From CAYVTV01 sp964454295 (GTDB lineage Bacteria; Bacteroidota; Bacteroidia; Bacteroidales; GCA-2748055), in the NCBI GenBank assembly GCA_964454295.1, contig CAYVTV010000229.1, forward strand, positions 1 to 6,731: a stretch of 6,731 bases of DNA, written 5' to 3'. Below are positions 1 through 5,000 of this stretch, piece after piece. The notes below the pieces were generated by a model that was not told where the DNA came from, searched no databases, and saw only the letters and a program-made list of their open reading frames with translations. Within the stretch, counting starts at the first letter, position 1; every line of letters starts with the position of its first letter. The position numbers were made by a program, and so were the translations under genes.

Positions 1-905
1 TCTTCTATCTTCACATTCAGGGCACCTATAATAGAAGCCCTGATATCGGAAGGGTCGAAATCTTTTTTGTAAAAATCACGTATGGTCTTCACTAATGCTT
101 CCCTGAAAGCTAAAAGGTGTGTTCCTCCCTGGGTGGTATGCTGTCCGTTGACAAAACTGTAATATTCCTCTCCATATTGGTTGCCGTGTGTGAAGGCAAC
201 TTCAATATCATGATTTTTCAGATGAACTATAGGGTATAAACTTTCCTCGTTAAGATTATCGGTAAGAAGATCCAACAACCCGTTTTTTGAGACATATCTT
301 TCACCGTTGTAAATAATTGTCAGGCCGGCATTGAGATACACATAGTTTTTAAGCAGTTGTTCCACATAATCATGGATAAACCGGAAGCGGCCGAACATTG
401 TTTCATCAGGGGTAAATGTTACAAGCGTGCCATCGCTAAGTCCTGAGCTTTCCTGTGGCCCCTCGGTAATCAGGTCTCCTCTCTCAAAGGCAGCCTGCCT
501 CGCCTGCCCGTCGCGTATGGACTGGATCCGGAATTGCGAGGAGAGAGCATTAACAGCCTTTATCCCTACCCCATTAAGTCCGACAGACTTTTTGAAAACC
601 TTGGAATCATATTTTGCACCGGTATTCATCTTTGAAACCGCATCAACCAGTTTCCCCAGGGGAATACCACGTCCGTGATCCCTGACAGTAACCTGTTTTT
701 CATTAATAGTAAGCTCGATGGTCTTCCCGAAACCCATCATATATTCATCCACTGAGTTGTCCAGCACCTCTTTCATGAGAACATAGATACCATCATCCGG
801 GGCTGATCCGTCACCCAGCTTTCCGATATACATTCCGGGTCTCTTACGGATATGTTCTTTCCAGTCAAGTGTTTTAATGCTGTCTTCCGAATATATTGCA
901 TTCAT
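1..905 (-). CDS. parE: DNA topoisomerase IV subunit B (ParE), N-terminal part, runs off the left edge
   Basis: This is the GHKL ATPase subunit of a type IIA topoisomerase, which with ParC decatenates and relaxes daughter chromosomes in the cytoplasm. The minus-strand frame is open from the ATG at 905-903 to the window edge, giving 301 codons of a family usually around 600-650 residues. Visible motifs are RKRPGMYIG (20-28), the N-box EVLDNSVDE (46-54), the ATP-binding DHGRGIP (76-82), GLNGVGIKAVNALS (109-122) and QGGTH (259-263). It ends at ASIIGALNVKIE, just before the expected QTK loop, so the transducer domain is incomplete and the TOPRIM metal-binding region lies outside the window. ParE is favoured over GyrB because the wording around the N-box, G2 motif and the FVNGQHTTQGGTH stretch resembles Bacteroidota ParE; a GyrB-like paralogue is the alternative. 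The gene follows the putative methyltransferase after 85 bp and appears to have its own -7 box. Confidence 0.93.
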   Translation of the reverse strand, partial: MNAIYSEDSIKTLDWKEHIRKRPGMYIGKLGDGSAPDDGIYVLMKEVLDNSVDEYMMGFGKTIELTINEKQVTVRDHGRGIPLGKLVDAVSKMNTGAKYDSKVFKKSVGLNGVGIKAVNALSSQFRIQSIRDGQARQAAFERGDLITEGPQESSGLSDGTLVTFTPDETMFGRFRFIHDYVEQLLKNYVYLNAGLTIIYNGERYVSKNGLLDLLTDNLNEESLYPIVHLKNHDIEVAFTHGNQYGEEYYSFVNGQHTTQGGTHLLAFREALVKTIRDFYKKDFDPSDIRASIIGALNVKIE

Positions 906-923
906 GATCCGCCAAAATTTGTG

Positions 924-931
924 CAAATATA
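924..931 (-). promoter_or_regulatory. Candidate Bacteroidota -7 promoter box for parE
   Basis: On the minus strand this reads TATATTTG, an exact match to the Bacteroidota sigma-ABfr -7 consensus TAnnTTTG. It ends 18 bp upstream of the parE ATG, which would leave a 5' leader of about a dozen bases. No good TTTG or TTG -33 element is seen at the expected 19-21 bp spacing, so the assignment rests on the -7 box and its position only. Confidence 0.4.
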
Positions 932-990
932 ACTAAAACAGAAGGAGAGGGAGCATTTGTTTTTCAACAAGGAATTAACAGCATAATTTT

Positions 991-1821
991 TTAAACGCAG
1001 GATTGATAAACAGCCTTTACCTGGAAAACAGTCAGGGCGTTTTTATGATAAAAATGCTTTGTATCAAACATCCATTCCCACTGATCGTTAACACTCCCTT
1101 CAGGTAAGGTTGCATAAACTGTGTTAACTGAGGTAACCGAACCATCCTTGCTGTTGATAATTTTCTCTTCATAATCGGTAATCAGGCAGTGATTATAATT
1201 TTTGAGTAAGTCAATATGTGTACTCTGGATATATTCCCTGATGCTAACCTCAGTCGCTTTATTTAACTTTATTTGCTTTTTAATATAATCCACAATGAGG
1301 ATGTCAAGTTGATTAAGAATATTTAATGAAATAACAAGAGAGGATGCCGGGAATGCAAATCCGGGAAATAAGTTTTCGCGGGTTGAGTATCCGGGAAATA
1401 AGGGATCATTATTTTTGCAGTGGATATCAGAAAAAACATCAGTAACAGGCTGATGATTCTTAACCGCGCTATATACCGATTCAATAAGGCCTCCGGTTAT
1501 ATCTGCCTCAACAAAGTTTATCCTGTCATATCCCTTATATTTGTGAAGGATTTGTTTCGGATGATAAATATCTACAAGTTCAACTGAGCTGCATAGTTCC
1601 AGGGCTTCTTTTACCGGAAAATCCAGCAGCCAGCCTGAACCGAGAACAACCACCTTATCACCACGGTGCTTCTGCATAGCCTCAATGATAAAATTGTTTG
1701 TTTTCTGAAGATGATCTTCCCAGTTTGTATATTCCCTCAGGTATCTGTTTATAATACCTTCCTGGTCTTTAAGGTATCCCATTTTTTTAAGGATTTTTTT
1801 CGGAACAGGGGTGAAGATCAT
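991..1821 (-). CDS. Uncharacterised protein with a Rossmann-type, SAM-methyltransferase-like core
   Basis: This 276-residue protein is not recognised as a named enzyme. Its central part looks like a class I SAM-binding Rossmann fold: VVVLGSGWLLDFP (57-69) resembles the glycine-rich motif I, VELVDIYHP (80-88) ends a second strand with an acidic residue (D84) where the ribose hydroxyls would bind, and EADITG (106-110 region) resembles the next acidic motif. LVISLNILNQL (162-172) fits a later core strand. An N-terminal stretch (1-55), rich in Lys and aromatic residues, may be helical. There is no signal peptide or membrane segment, so it is probably cytosolic. The substrate cannot be predicted, and a degenerate fold without transferase activity is possible. 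It lies 85 bp upstream of parE on the same strand, with no strong terminator visible between them. A repeat-filled gap separates it from plsC. The start codon is the first ATG in the frame. Confidence 0.72.
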   Translation of the reverse strand: MIFTPVPKKILKKMGYLKDQEGIINRYLREYTNWEDHLQKTNNFIIEAMQKHRGDKVVVLGSGWLLDFPVKEALELCSSVELVDIYHPKQILHKYKGYDRINFVEADITGGLIESVYSAVKNHQPVTDVFSDIHCKNNDPLFPGYSTRENLFPGFAFPASSLVISLNILNQLDILIVDYIKKQIKLNKATEVSIREYIQSTHIDLLKNYNHCLITDYEEKIINSKDGSVTSVNTVYATLPEGSVNDQWEWMFDTKHFYHKNALTVFQVKAVYQSCV

Positions 1822-1915
1822 GGATTTTGGGGTTTCTAATTATTGTATCGCCAAAAAAAATGTTTACAAATTTTTGGTCAATACTATATCGTTTTGTGCA
1901 TAATAATTATTCCTG

Positions 1916-2021
1916 AATCAGCTTTATCTGTTCCGCCTCAATCAACTGAATGACATAAAGAGTATGTTCCTGTTTGGCGGATTCTCATTCCGTCATTTTT
2001 CCAGGGGCTATTATATTGATA
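1916..2021 (-). repeat. Dispersed core repeat, copy 1 (inverted relative to copy 2 at 4312-4415)
   Basis: Read on the minus strand, this unit runs from an AT-rich ATCAATATAAT edge through CCCCTGG and GACGGAATGA to GAGGCGGAACAGATA and a closing TGATT. It aligns with copy 2 without gaps for about 73 bases from the ATGA after GACGGA to the closing TGATT, about 54 of which are identical by eye; TTGAGGCGGAACAGATA is shared exactly. A short gap near CCCCTGG is needed to align the rest. TCCGCC (1932-1937) and GGCGGA (1976-1981) can pair across a 38-base loop, and the same pairing and loop length occur in copy 2. No transposase or long open frame is associated with it. It occupies much of the gap between the putative methyltransferase and plsC. 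Confidence 0.75.
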
Positions 2022-2099
2022 CCCCTCCTTTGCTTCGCTGAAGTTTCTCCTTCGTAGGTTTACTCCGGAGAAGGAGCTACGCGAAAGCGAGGCGGGGTA
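2020..2099. repeat. Long imperfect inverted repeat (about 80 bp hairpin) downstream of plsC
   Basis: The left arm starts TACCCC, CCT, GCTTCGC, CTCCTTC; the right arm read in reverse complement gives TACCCC, CCT, GCTTTCGC, CTCCTTC, so the two arms fold on each other almost end to end with a few bulges. The unit ends in TACCCC and GGGGTA. It lies between the octamer array and the core repeat on the 3' side of plsC. It lacks a T-tract, so a simple intrinsic terminator is not indicated; a REP- or MITE-like dispersed palindrome is the better description. It could still stop or stabilise transcripts. Confidence 0.7.
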
Positions 2100-2119
2100 A
2101 TGAGCTCATTTACATTTGC

Positions 2120-2151
2120 TTATCCACTCATCCACGTAACCACTCATCCAC
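2120..2151 (-). repeat. Octamer tandem array GTGG(A/T)T(G/A)(A/C), 4 units
   Basis: On the minus strand the units are GTGGATGA, GTGGTTAC, GTGGATGA and GTGGATAA, an exact 8-bp period. The same kind of array, in the same position relative to a gene's 3' end, occurs at 4245-4268 downstream of lplA. It lies between the heptamer array that ends plsC and the long hairpin. Confidence 0.75.
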
Positions 2152-2160
2152 TTCGACATC

Positions 2161-2181
2161 CTGTCACCCGTCACTTCTCAC
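2161..2181 (-). repeat. Heptamer array GTGAnnn, 3 units, overlapping the 3' end of plsC
   Basis: On the minus strand the units are GTGAGAA, GTGACGG and GTGACAG. They supply the last codons of plsC and its TGA stop. The matching array downstream of lplA (4219-4246) starts 14 bp beyond that gene's stop, so here the repeat has reached into the coding sequence. Confidence 0.65.
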
Positions 2182-2940
2182 CCCTCCATTCTCATCTCTC
2201 CCCTCTTCCAACTCCCTTTTAATTCTCTCATAAACCATCTCTGAAACATCCTTCACGGTAAGGTCCCTAAAATTTTCATATGGCACTGGTTCGAGAATCT
2301 TAAGCCTGATCTTTTGTCTTCCCCTGATAATCCATCCCTTTTTCGGGACGGCAGCTGAAGTACCCTGAATTACCATAGGCAGAACGGGAACCTTTGCTTC
2401 CTGCGCCAGCATAAATGCGCCATCCTTAAATTTTCCAATCCTGCCTGTACGGGAACGTGTTCCTTCCGGAAACATTACAATGGAACTGCCTGCTTTCAGT
2501 TCCTTTAATGCCCTTGCGGAAAATTTAAGGTATGCATCATGGGCGCCCCGGTATACAGGAATAGAATTGTTAAAGTATAGCACCCAGCCTACAAAGGGCA
2601 GCCTGAAATTTTCTGCCTTCGATGTCCACTTAAAATGTCTGAAAAGACTGTAAATTACAAGAATATCAACCAGGCTCTGGTGGTTGGAGACCATTATATG
2701 GGGCAACTTTTCGTTAAAATGTTCTTTGTGTTGTATTTCAAGCGACCATAGAGGGTTTACCCATATATACTGTGCTCCCCAGAAACAGGAAAATTTGTGC
2801 AGAAGCCTGAGCTGCGGGTCAAACGGCCGTGTGATCAGCCATAGCAATAGAAGAACAGGGGTAAGGATCACTGAGGAAACAAGGAAATGAATCCAGAGTA
2901 ACAGGGAGATAATAATAAGGATGATACGGGTAAGTTTCAT
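2164..2940 (-). CDS. plsC: 1-acyl-sn-glycerol-3-phosphate acyltransferase (PlsC/LPLAT family)
   Basis: The predicted enzyme transfers an acyl chain to the sn-2 position of lysophosphatidic acid to make phosphatidic acid, at the inner face of the cytoplasmic membrane. Residues 6-37 form a strongly hydrophobic N-terminal segment that probably anchors the protein. The acyltransferase motifs are in order: NHQSLVD (86-92, the HX4D catalytic pair H87/D92), a glycerolipid-binding VYRG (129-132), FPEGTRS (157-163) and VPVLPMVIQG (184-193). The length of 258 residues is usual for the family. An acyltransferase for another lysophospholipid or an ornithine/glycine lipid is possible, since the motifs do not fix the acceptor. 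The extreme C-terminus (VRSDG) is encoded by intergenic-type heptamers and is probably not functionally important. The gene is divergent from lplA. There is no other ATG before residue 84, so the start at 2940 is favoured, although a promoter-like box ends only 4 bp upstream. Confidence 0.92.
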   Translation of the reverse strand: MKLTRIILIIISLLLWIHFLVSSVILTPVLLLLWLITRPFDPQLRLLHKFSCFWGAQYIWVNPLWSLEIQHKEHFNEKLPHIMVSNHQSLVDILVIYSLFRHFKWTSKAENFRLPFVGWVLYFNNSIPVYRGAHDAYLKFSARALKELKAGSSIVMFPEGTRSRTGRIGKFKDGAFMLAQEAKVPVLPMVIQGTSAAVPKKGWIIRGRQKIRLKILEPVPYENFRDLTVKDVSEMVYERIKRELEEGRDENGGVRSDG

Positions 2941-2944
2941 ACAA

Positions 2945-2952
2945 CAAAAATA
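2945..2952 (-). promoter_or_regulatory. Candidate -7 box for plsC
   Basis: The minus strand reads TATTTTTG, an exact TAnnTTTG match, but it ends only 4 bp before the plsC ATG. If used, transcription would start at or next to the start codon and give a leaderless or near-leaderless mRNA. No convincing -33 element is seen, and the surrounding sequence is AT-rich, so a chance match is quite possible. Confidence 0.25.
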
Positions 2953-3007
2953 TAATTCTTTAAGGATAAGTTGTCGGAGTTTGTCCCGGGAAATTTTAAA
3001 ATATAAT

Positions 3008-3138
3008 GAAAATTATCAAAGTAATTATTGTCAACAGTTCGTCAGATTAAAAAAACGCAAAGGCGGAAAGGCGCAATGTATTGAATATTAAAAACATAGA
3101 TAATTTATGCCTGAATTGTTAAAGTATTCATTATCAAC
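3008..3138 (+). repeat. Imperfect direct repeat pair in the plsC-lplA divergent region
   Basis: AAAGTAATTATTGTCAAC at 3018-3035 and AAAGTATTCATTATCAAC at 3121-3138 match at 15 of 18 positions, and the similarity extends upstream in each case into a TGA..ATT..T stretch. The copies are 103 bp apart in the shared upstream region of plsC and lplA. They could be operator half-sites for a regulator of one or both genes, or relics of an older duplication. The sequence does not decide between these. Confidence 0.4.
3056..3076 (+). repeat. Short octamer array CGCAAAGG, about 2.6 units
   Basis: The units are CGCAAAGG, CGGAAAGG and a partial CGCAA, again with an 8-bp period. The array lies between the two direct repeats of the divergent region and is G+C-rich compared with its AT-rich surroundings. 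Confidence 0.5.
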
Positions 3139-3161
3139 GCAATATAAAAGTTTAGCGAACT

Positions 3162-3194
3162 ATTGTATAGTAAAAAGGATTATAATTACCTTTA
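3162..3194 (+). promoter_or_regulatory. Weak candidate promoter for lplA
   Basis: ATTG at 3162-3165 and TACCTTTA at 3187-3194 approximate the Bacteroidota -33 (TTTG) and -7 (TAnnTTTG) elements, with a spacing of 21 bp that is slightly longer than usual. A start near 3200 would leave a leader of about 24 bases before the lplA ATG. Both boxes deviate from consensus, so this is tentative. Confidence 0.28.
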
Positions 3195-3223
3195 ACACTA
3201 TGAATTTTAACATTTAATATCTC

Positions 3224-4204
3224 ATGCTCTGTATTCAGCATCCTTGCACCGATCCGTATTTTAACCTTGCTGCAGAAGAGTATGTGCTGAAGAGCTTCAC
3301 TGAAGATTGCTTCATGCTTTGGAGGAATGAACCTTCAATTATTGTTGGCAAACATCAGAATACACTGGCTGAAATAAACCTGGATTACGTAAGGGAGAAA
3401 AATATCAAAGTAGTGCGCAGGTTATCCGGAGGAGGGGCTGTTTTTCATGACCCCGGGAACCTGAACTTTACCTTTATTGTGAACGGGGAAGACGGAAACC
3501 TGGTTGATTTCAGAAAATTCACCGTACCAATCCTTGAAGTGCTCCGGCAACTTAACGTGAATGCAATTTTTGAAGGCCGGAATGATCTGACTATCGACGG
3601 TAAGAAGTTTTCCGGCAATGCTGAACATGTATGGAGAAAAAGAGTTCTTCATCATGGCACCCTCCTGTTTTCATCCGTGATCACCGACCTTAGCCTGGCG
3701 TTGAAAGTCAACCCGCTGAAATTTAAAGATAAAGCCGTTCAGTCGGTTCGTTCACGGGTAACCAACATTTCGGAGCATCTTGCAGAAAAGATGGACATCA
3801 CGTATTTCAGCAGCCTGGTGTTGAACCATATACTAACGCGTTATCCGGACCCGGTAATGTATGAATTCACAAATAAGGATATCGGGGAGATCAACAAATT
3901 AAGGGATGAGAAATATTCACAGTGGGAATGGAACTTCGGCTACTCGCCCACCTATACATTTAAAAAGTTAATACGGACAAAAGGGGGAAATATTGAATTT
4001 CACATTAACGTGGAAAAGGGGATCATACACGACATAAAGATCTTCGGTGATTTTTTCCACCGCTATGATATTGACACGATAGAAAAGGCGCTTACCGGCA
4101 TCCGCCATGATCCTGATGAGATCAGGGAATGCCTGTCGGCATACAGGCTGGAGGATTATTTCAGGGATGTGGGGGAAGAGGAGTTTGTGGGGGGGATGTT
4201 TTAG
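3224..4204 (+). CDS. lplA: Lipoate-protein ligase A
   Basis: The enzyme activates lipoate with ATP to lipoyl-AMP and transfers it to the lipoyl-domain lysine of 2-oxoacid dehydrogenase E2 subunits and glycine cleavage H protein, in the cytoplasm. The 326-residue length is close to the 338 of E. coli LplA. The lipoyl-binding motif RRLSGGGAVFHD (65-76), NLNFTF (79-84), NDLTIDGKKFSGNA (120-133, with the probable catalytic K128), HHGTLLFS (143-150) and the KFKDK..SVRSRVTNI stretch (167-182) are all present. The C-terminal 90 residues, beginning near WEWNFGYSPTYTF, match the accessory domain, so this appears to be a complete bidomain ligase. It can use free lipoate rather than depending on LipB-type transfer. 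It stands alone on the plus strand, divergent from plsC and convergent with the PAP2 gene. Its last codons contain a run of seven G (4189-4195). The start is the first ATG after an AT-rich leader. Confidence 0.95.
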   Translation: MLCIQHPCTDPYFNLAAEEYVLKSFTEDCFMLWRNEPSIIVGKHQNTLAEINLDYVREKNIKVVRRLSGGGAVFHDPGNLNFTFIVNGEDGNLVDFRKFTVPILEVLRQLNVNAIFEGRNDLTIDGKKFSGNAEHVWRKRVLHHGTLLFSSVITDLSLALKVNPLKFKDKAVQSVRSRVTNISEHLAEKMDITYFSSLVLNHILTRYPDPVMYEFTNKDIGEINKLRDEKYSQWEWNFGYSPTYTFKKLIRTKGGNIEFHINVEKGIIHDIKIFGDFFHRYDIDTIEKALTGIRHDPDEIRECLSAYRLEDYFRDVGEEEFVGGMF

Positions 4205-4218
4205 GGGGGATAGAACAA

Positions 4219-4246
4219 GTGACATGTGACATGTGACGAGTGACGT
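4219..4246 (+). repeat. Heptamer array GTGAC, 4 units, downstream of lplA
   Basis: The units are GTGACAT, GTGACAT, GTGACGA and GTGACGT. The last two bases also begin the adjoining octamer array. The array starts 14 bp after the lplA stop and is the counterpart of the heptamers at the 3' end of plsC. Confidence 0.7.
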
Positions 4247-4276
4247 GGTTGAGTGGATACGTGGTTAAGTGTTCTG
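4245..4276 (+). repeat. Octamer tandem array GTGG(A/T)T, 3 units plus one degenerate
   Basis: The units are GTGGTTGA, GTGGATAC, GTGGTTAA and the degenerate GTGTTCTG. This matches the minus-strand array at 2120-2151 in unit length and consensus, and its second unit ends in the same AC dinucleotide as the second unit there. Confidence 0.7.
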
Positions 4277-4279
4277 TAG

Positions 4280-4305
4280 GGGCAAACCTGTGTGTTTGCC
4301 CTTTT
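4280..4305 (+). terminator. Probable intrinsic terminator of lplA (GGGCAAAC hairpin)
   Basis: GGGCAAAC (4280-4287) pairs perfectly with GTTTGCCC (4294-4301) around the six-base loop CTGTGT and is followed directly by TTTT. It is 75 bp beyond the lplA stop, in the position where the composite repeat downstream of plsC carries its long hairpin instead. The sequence AGGGGCAAACCTGTGTGTTTGCCC also looks like a dispersed hairpin unit, so it may be a mobile repeat that works as a terminator here. Confidence 0.6.
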
Positions 4306-4311
4306 AAATGA

Positions 4312-4415
4312 TAACCATATCATCATAAACCCCTGGGACGGAATGAAAATCCGCCGAACAGAAACCGGTTTTTTATATCGATTGGCGTGTTGAGGCGGAA
4401 CAGATAGAGTTGATT
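4312..4415 (+). repeat. Dispersed core repeat, copy 2 (inverted relative to copy 1 at 1916-2021)
   Basis: It follows the order of copy 1: an AT-rich ATAACCATATCAT edge, CCCCTGG, GACGGAATGA, AATCCGCC, then TTGAGGCGGAACAGATA and a closing TGATT. TCCGCC (4350-4355) and GGCGGA (4394-4399) pair across a 38-base loop, as in copy 1, while the bases inside the loop differ widely. It fills the gap between the convergent lplA and PAP2 genes and stops 6 bp before the PAP2 stop codon. Confidence 0.75.
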
Positions 4416-4421
4416 TAATGA

Positions 4422-4997
4422 TTAATCAAAAATCTTTAATTTATAATTATCTGACAAAACCTTCACAATTTCCACAAATCCATACCCCACGATCCATCCA
4501 AATGCCCCGCCGGCAATAACATCAAACGGATAATGCACACCGAGGTATATGCGGCTGTAGGCGATCACCACTGCCCAGGTAATCATGAGTATGGTAAACC
4601 AGCGTTTATTAAAGAAGGGTATCAGAAATGACACCAGCGCGAAGGAATTCGCAGCATGCGACGAAATAAATCCAAATTGTCCCCCGCGGTAATTGTTAAC
4701 CAGATGTACTATATCCTGCAGTTCAGGATTATGAGAGGGTCTGAGACGTTCAAAGACATTTTTAAAAAGGTGAACAGAACCCTGATCGCTGACAATAATT
4801 ACAAGAATAATTGCCGGGATCAGAATAAGGGATTTTAACCTGTATATATAAATAAGCCATCCGAGCAACAGGACATATAACGGGATCCAGGAAGTTTTGA
4901 GGCTGATCCACCACATCAGCCCATCGAAAAAGGGACTGTTAAACCCGTTTATGGCCAGAAACATTTTCTCGTCTAATTGCTGAAGCAAGTCAAACAT
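4422..4997 (-). CDS. PAP2-family membrane phosphatase
   Basis: This 191-residue integral membrane protein belongs to the PAP2 acid phosphatase superfamily, which removes phosphate from lipid substrates such as phosphatidate, undecaprenyl diphosphate or lipid A. The C1 motif KNVFERLRP (79-87, K-x6-RP), a C2 region ISSHAANSF (111-119, with H114) and the C3 motif SRIYLGVHYPFD (148-159, with R149, H155 and D159) supply the expected catalytic residues. C2 has SSH in place of the common PSGH, a variant I associate with Bacteroidota members. Hydrophobic segments near 38-52, 56-70, 118-128, 134-147 and 160-178 suggest five or six membrane spans with the active site near one face. Substrate cannot be fixed from the motifs; undecaprenyl-diphosphate phosphatase or an LpxE-like role are both plausible. 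It starts 3 bp after the obg stop, so it is probably co-transcribed and translationally coupled with obg. Confidence 0.88.
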   Translation of the reverse strand: MFDLLQQLDEKMFLAINGFNSPFFDGLMWWISLKTSWIPLYVLLLGWLIYIYRLKSLILIPAIILVIIVSDQGSVHLFKNVFERLRPSHNPELQDIVHLVNNYRGGQFGFISSHAANSFALVSFLIPFFNKRWFTILMITWAVVIAYSRIYLGVHYPFDVIAGGAFGWIVGYGFVEIVKVLSDNYKLKIFD

Positions 4998-5000
4998 GTT

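Noticed and set aside
427..678. Plus-strand open frame of 83 codons
   Set aside because: It lies wholly antisense to parE, whose motifs are clear on the other strand; the frame reflects parE codon composition.
957..970. Small TTGTT/AACAA hairpin between the putative methyltransferase and parE
   Set aside because: A five-pair AT-rich stem with no T-tract is too weak to call as a terminator.
1938..1988. A 16-residue frame in core repeat copy 1 (MRIRQTGTYSLCHSVD) and a same-length frame in copy 2 (4343-4393, MKIRRTETGFLYRLAC), both ending at the same TGA
   Set aside because: The frames are very short, have no ribosome-binding context, and the differences between the copies change most of the C-terminal residues. 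The shared stop lies in a conserved DNA motif, which explains it without coding.
1916..4415. Composite transposon with inverted ends carrying plsC and lplA as cargo
   Set aside because: No transposase or integrase gene lies between the repeats, no target-site duplication is seen outside them, and both genes are ordinary housekeeping genes with codon use like their neighbours.
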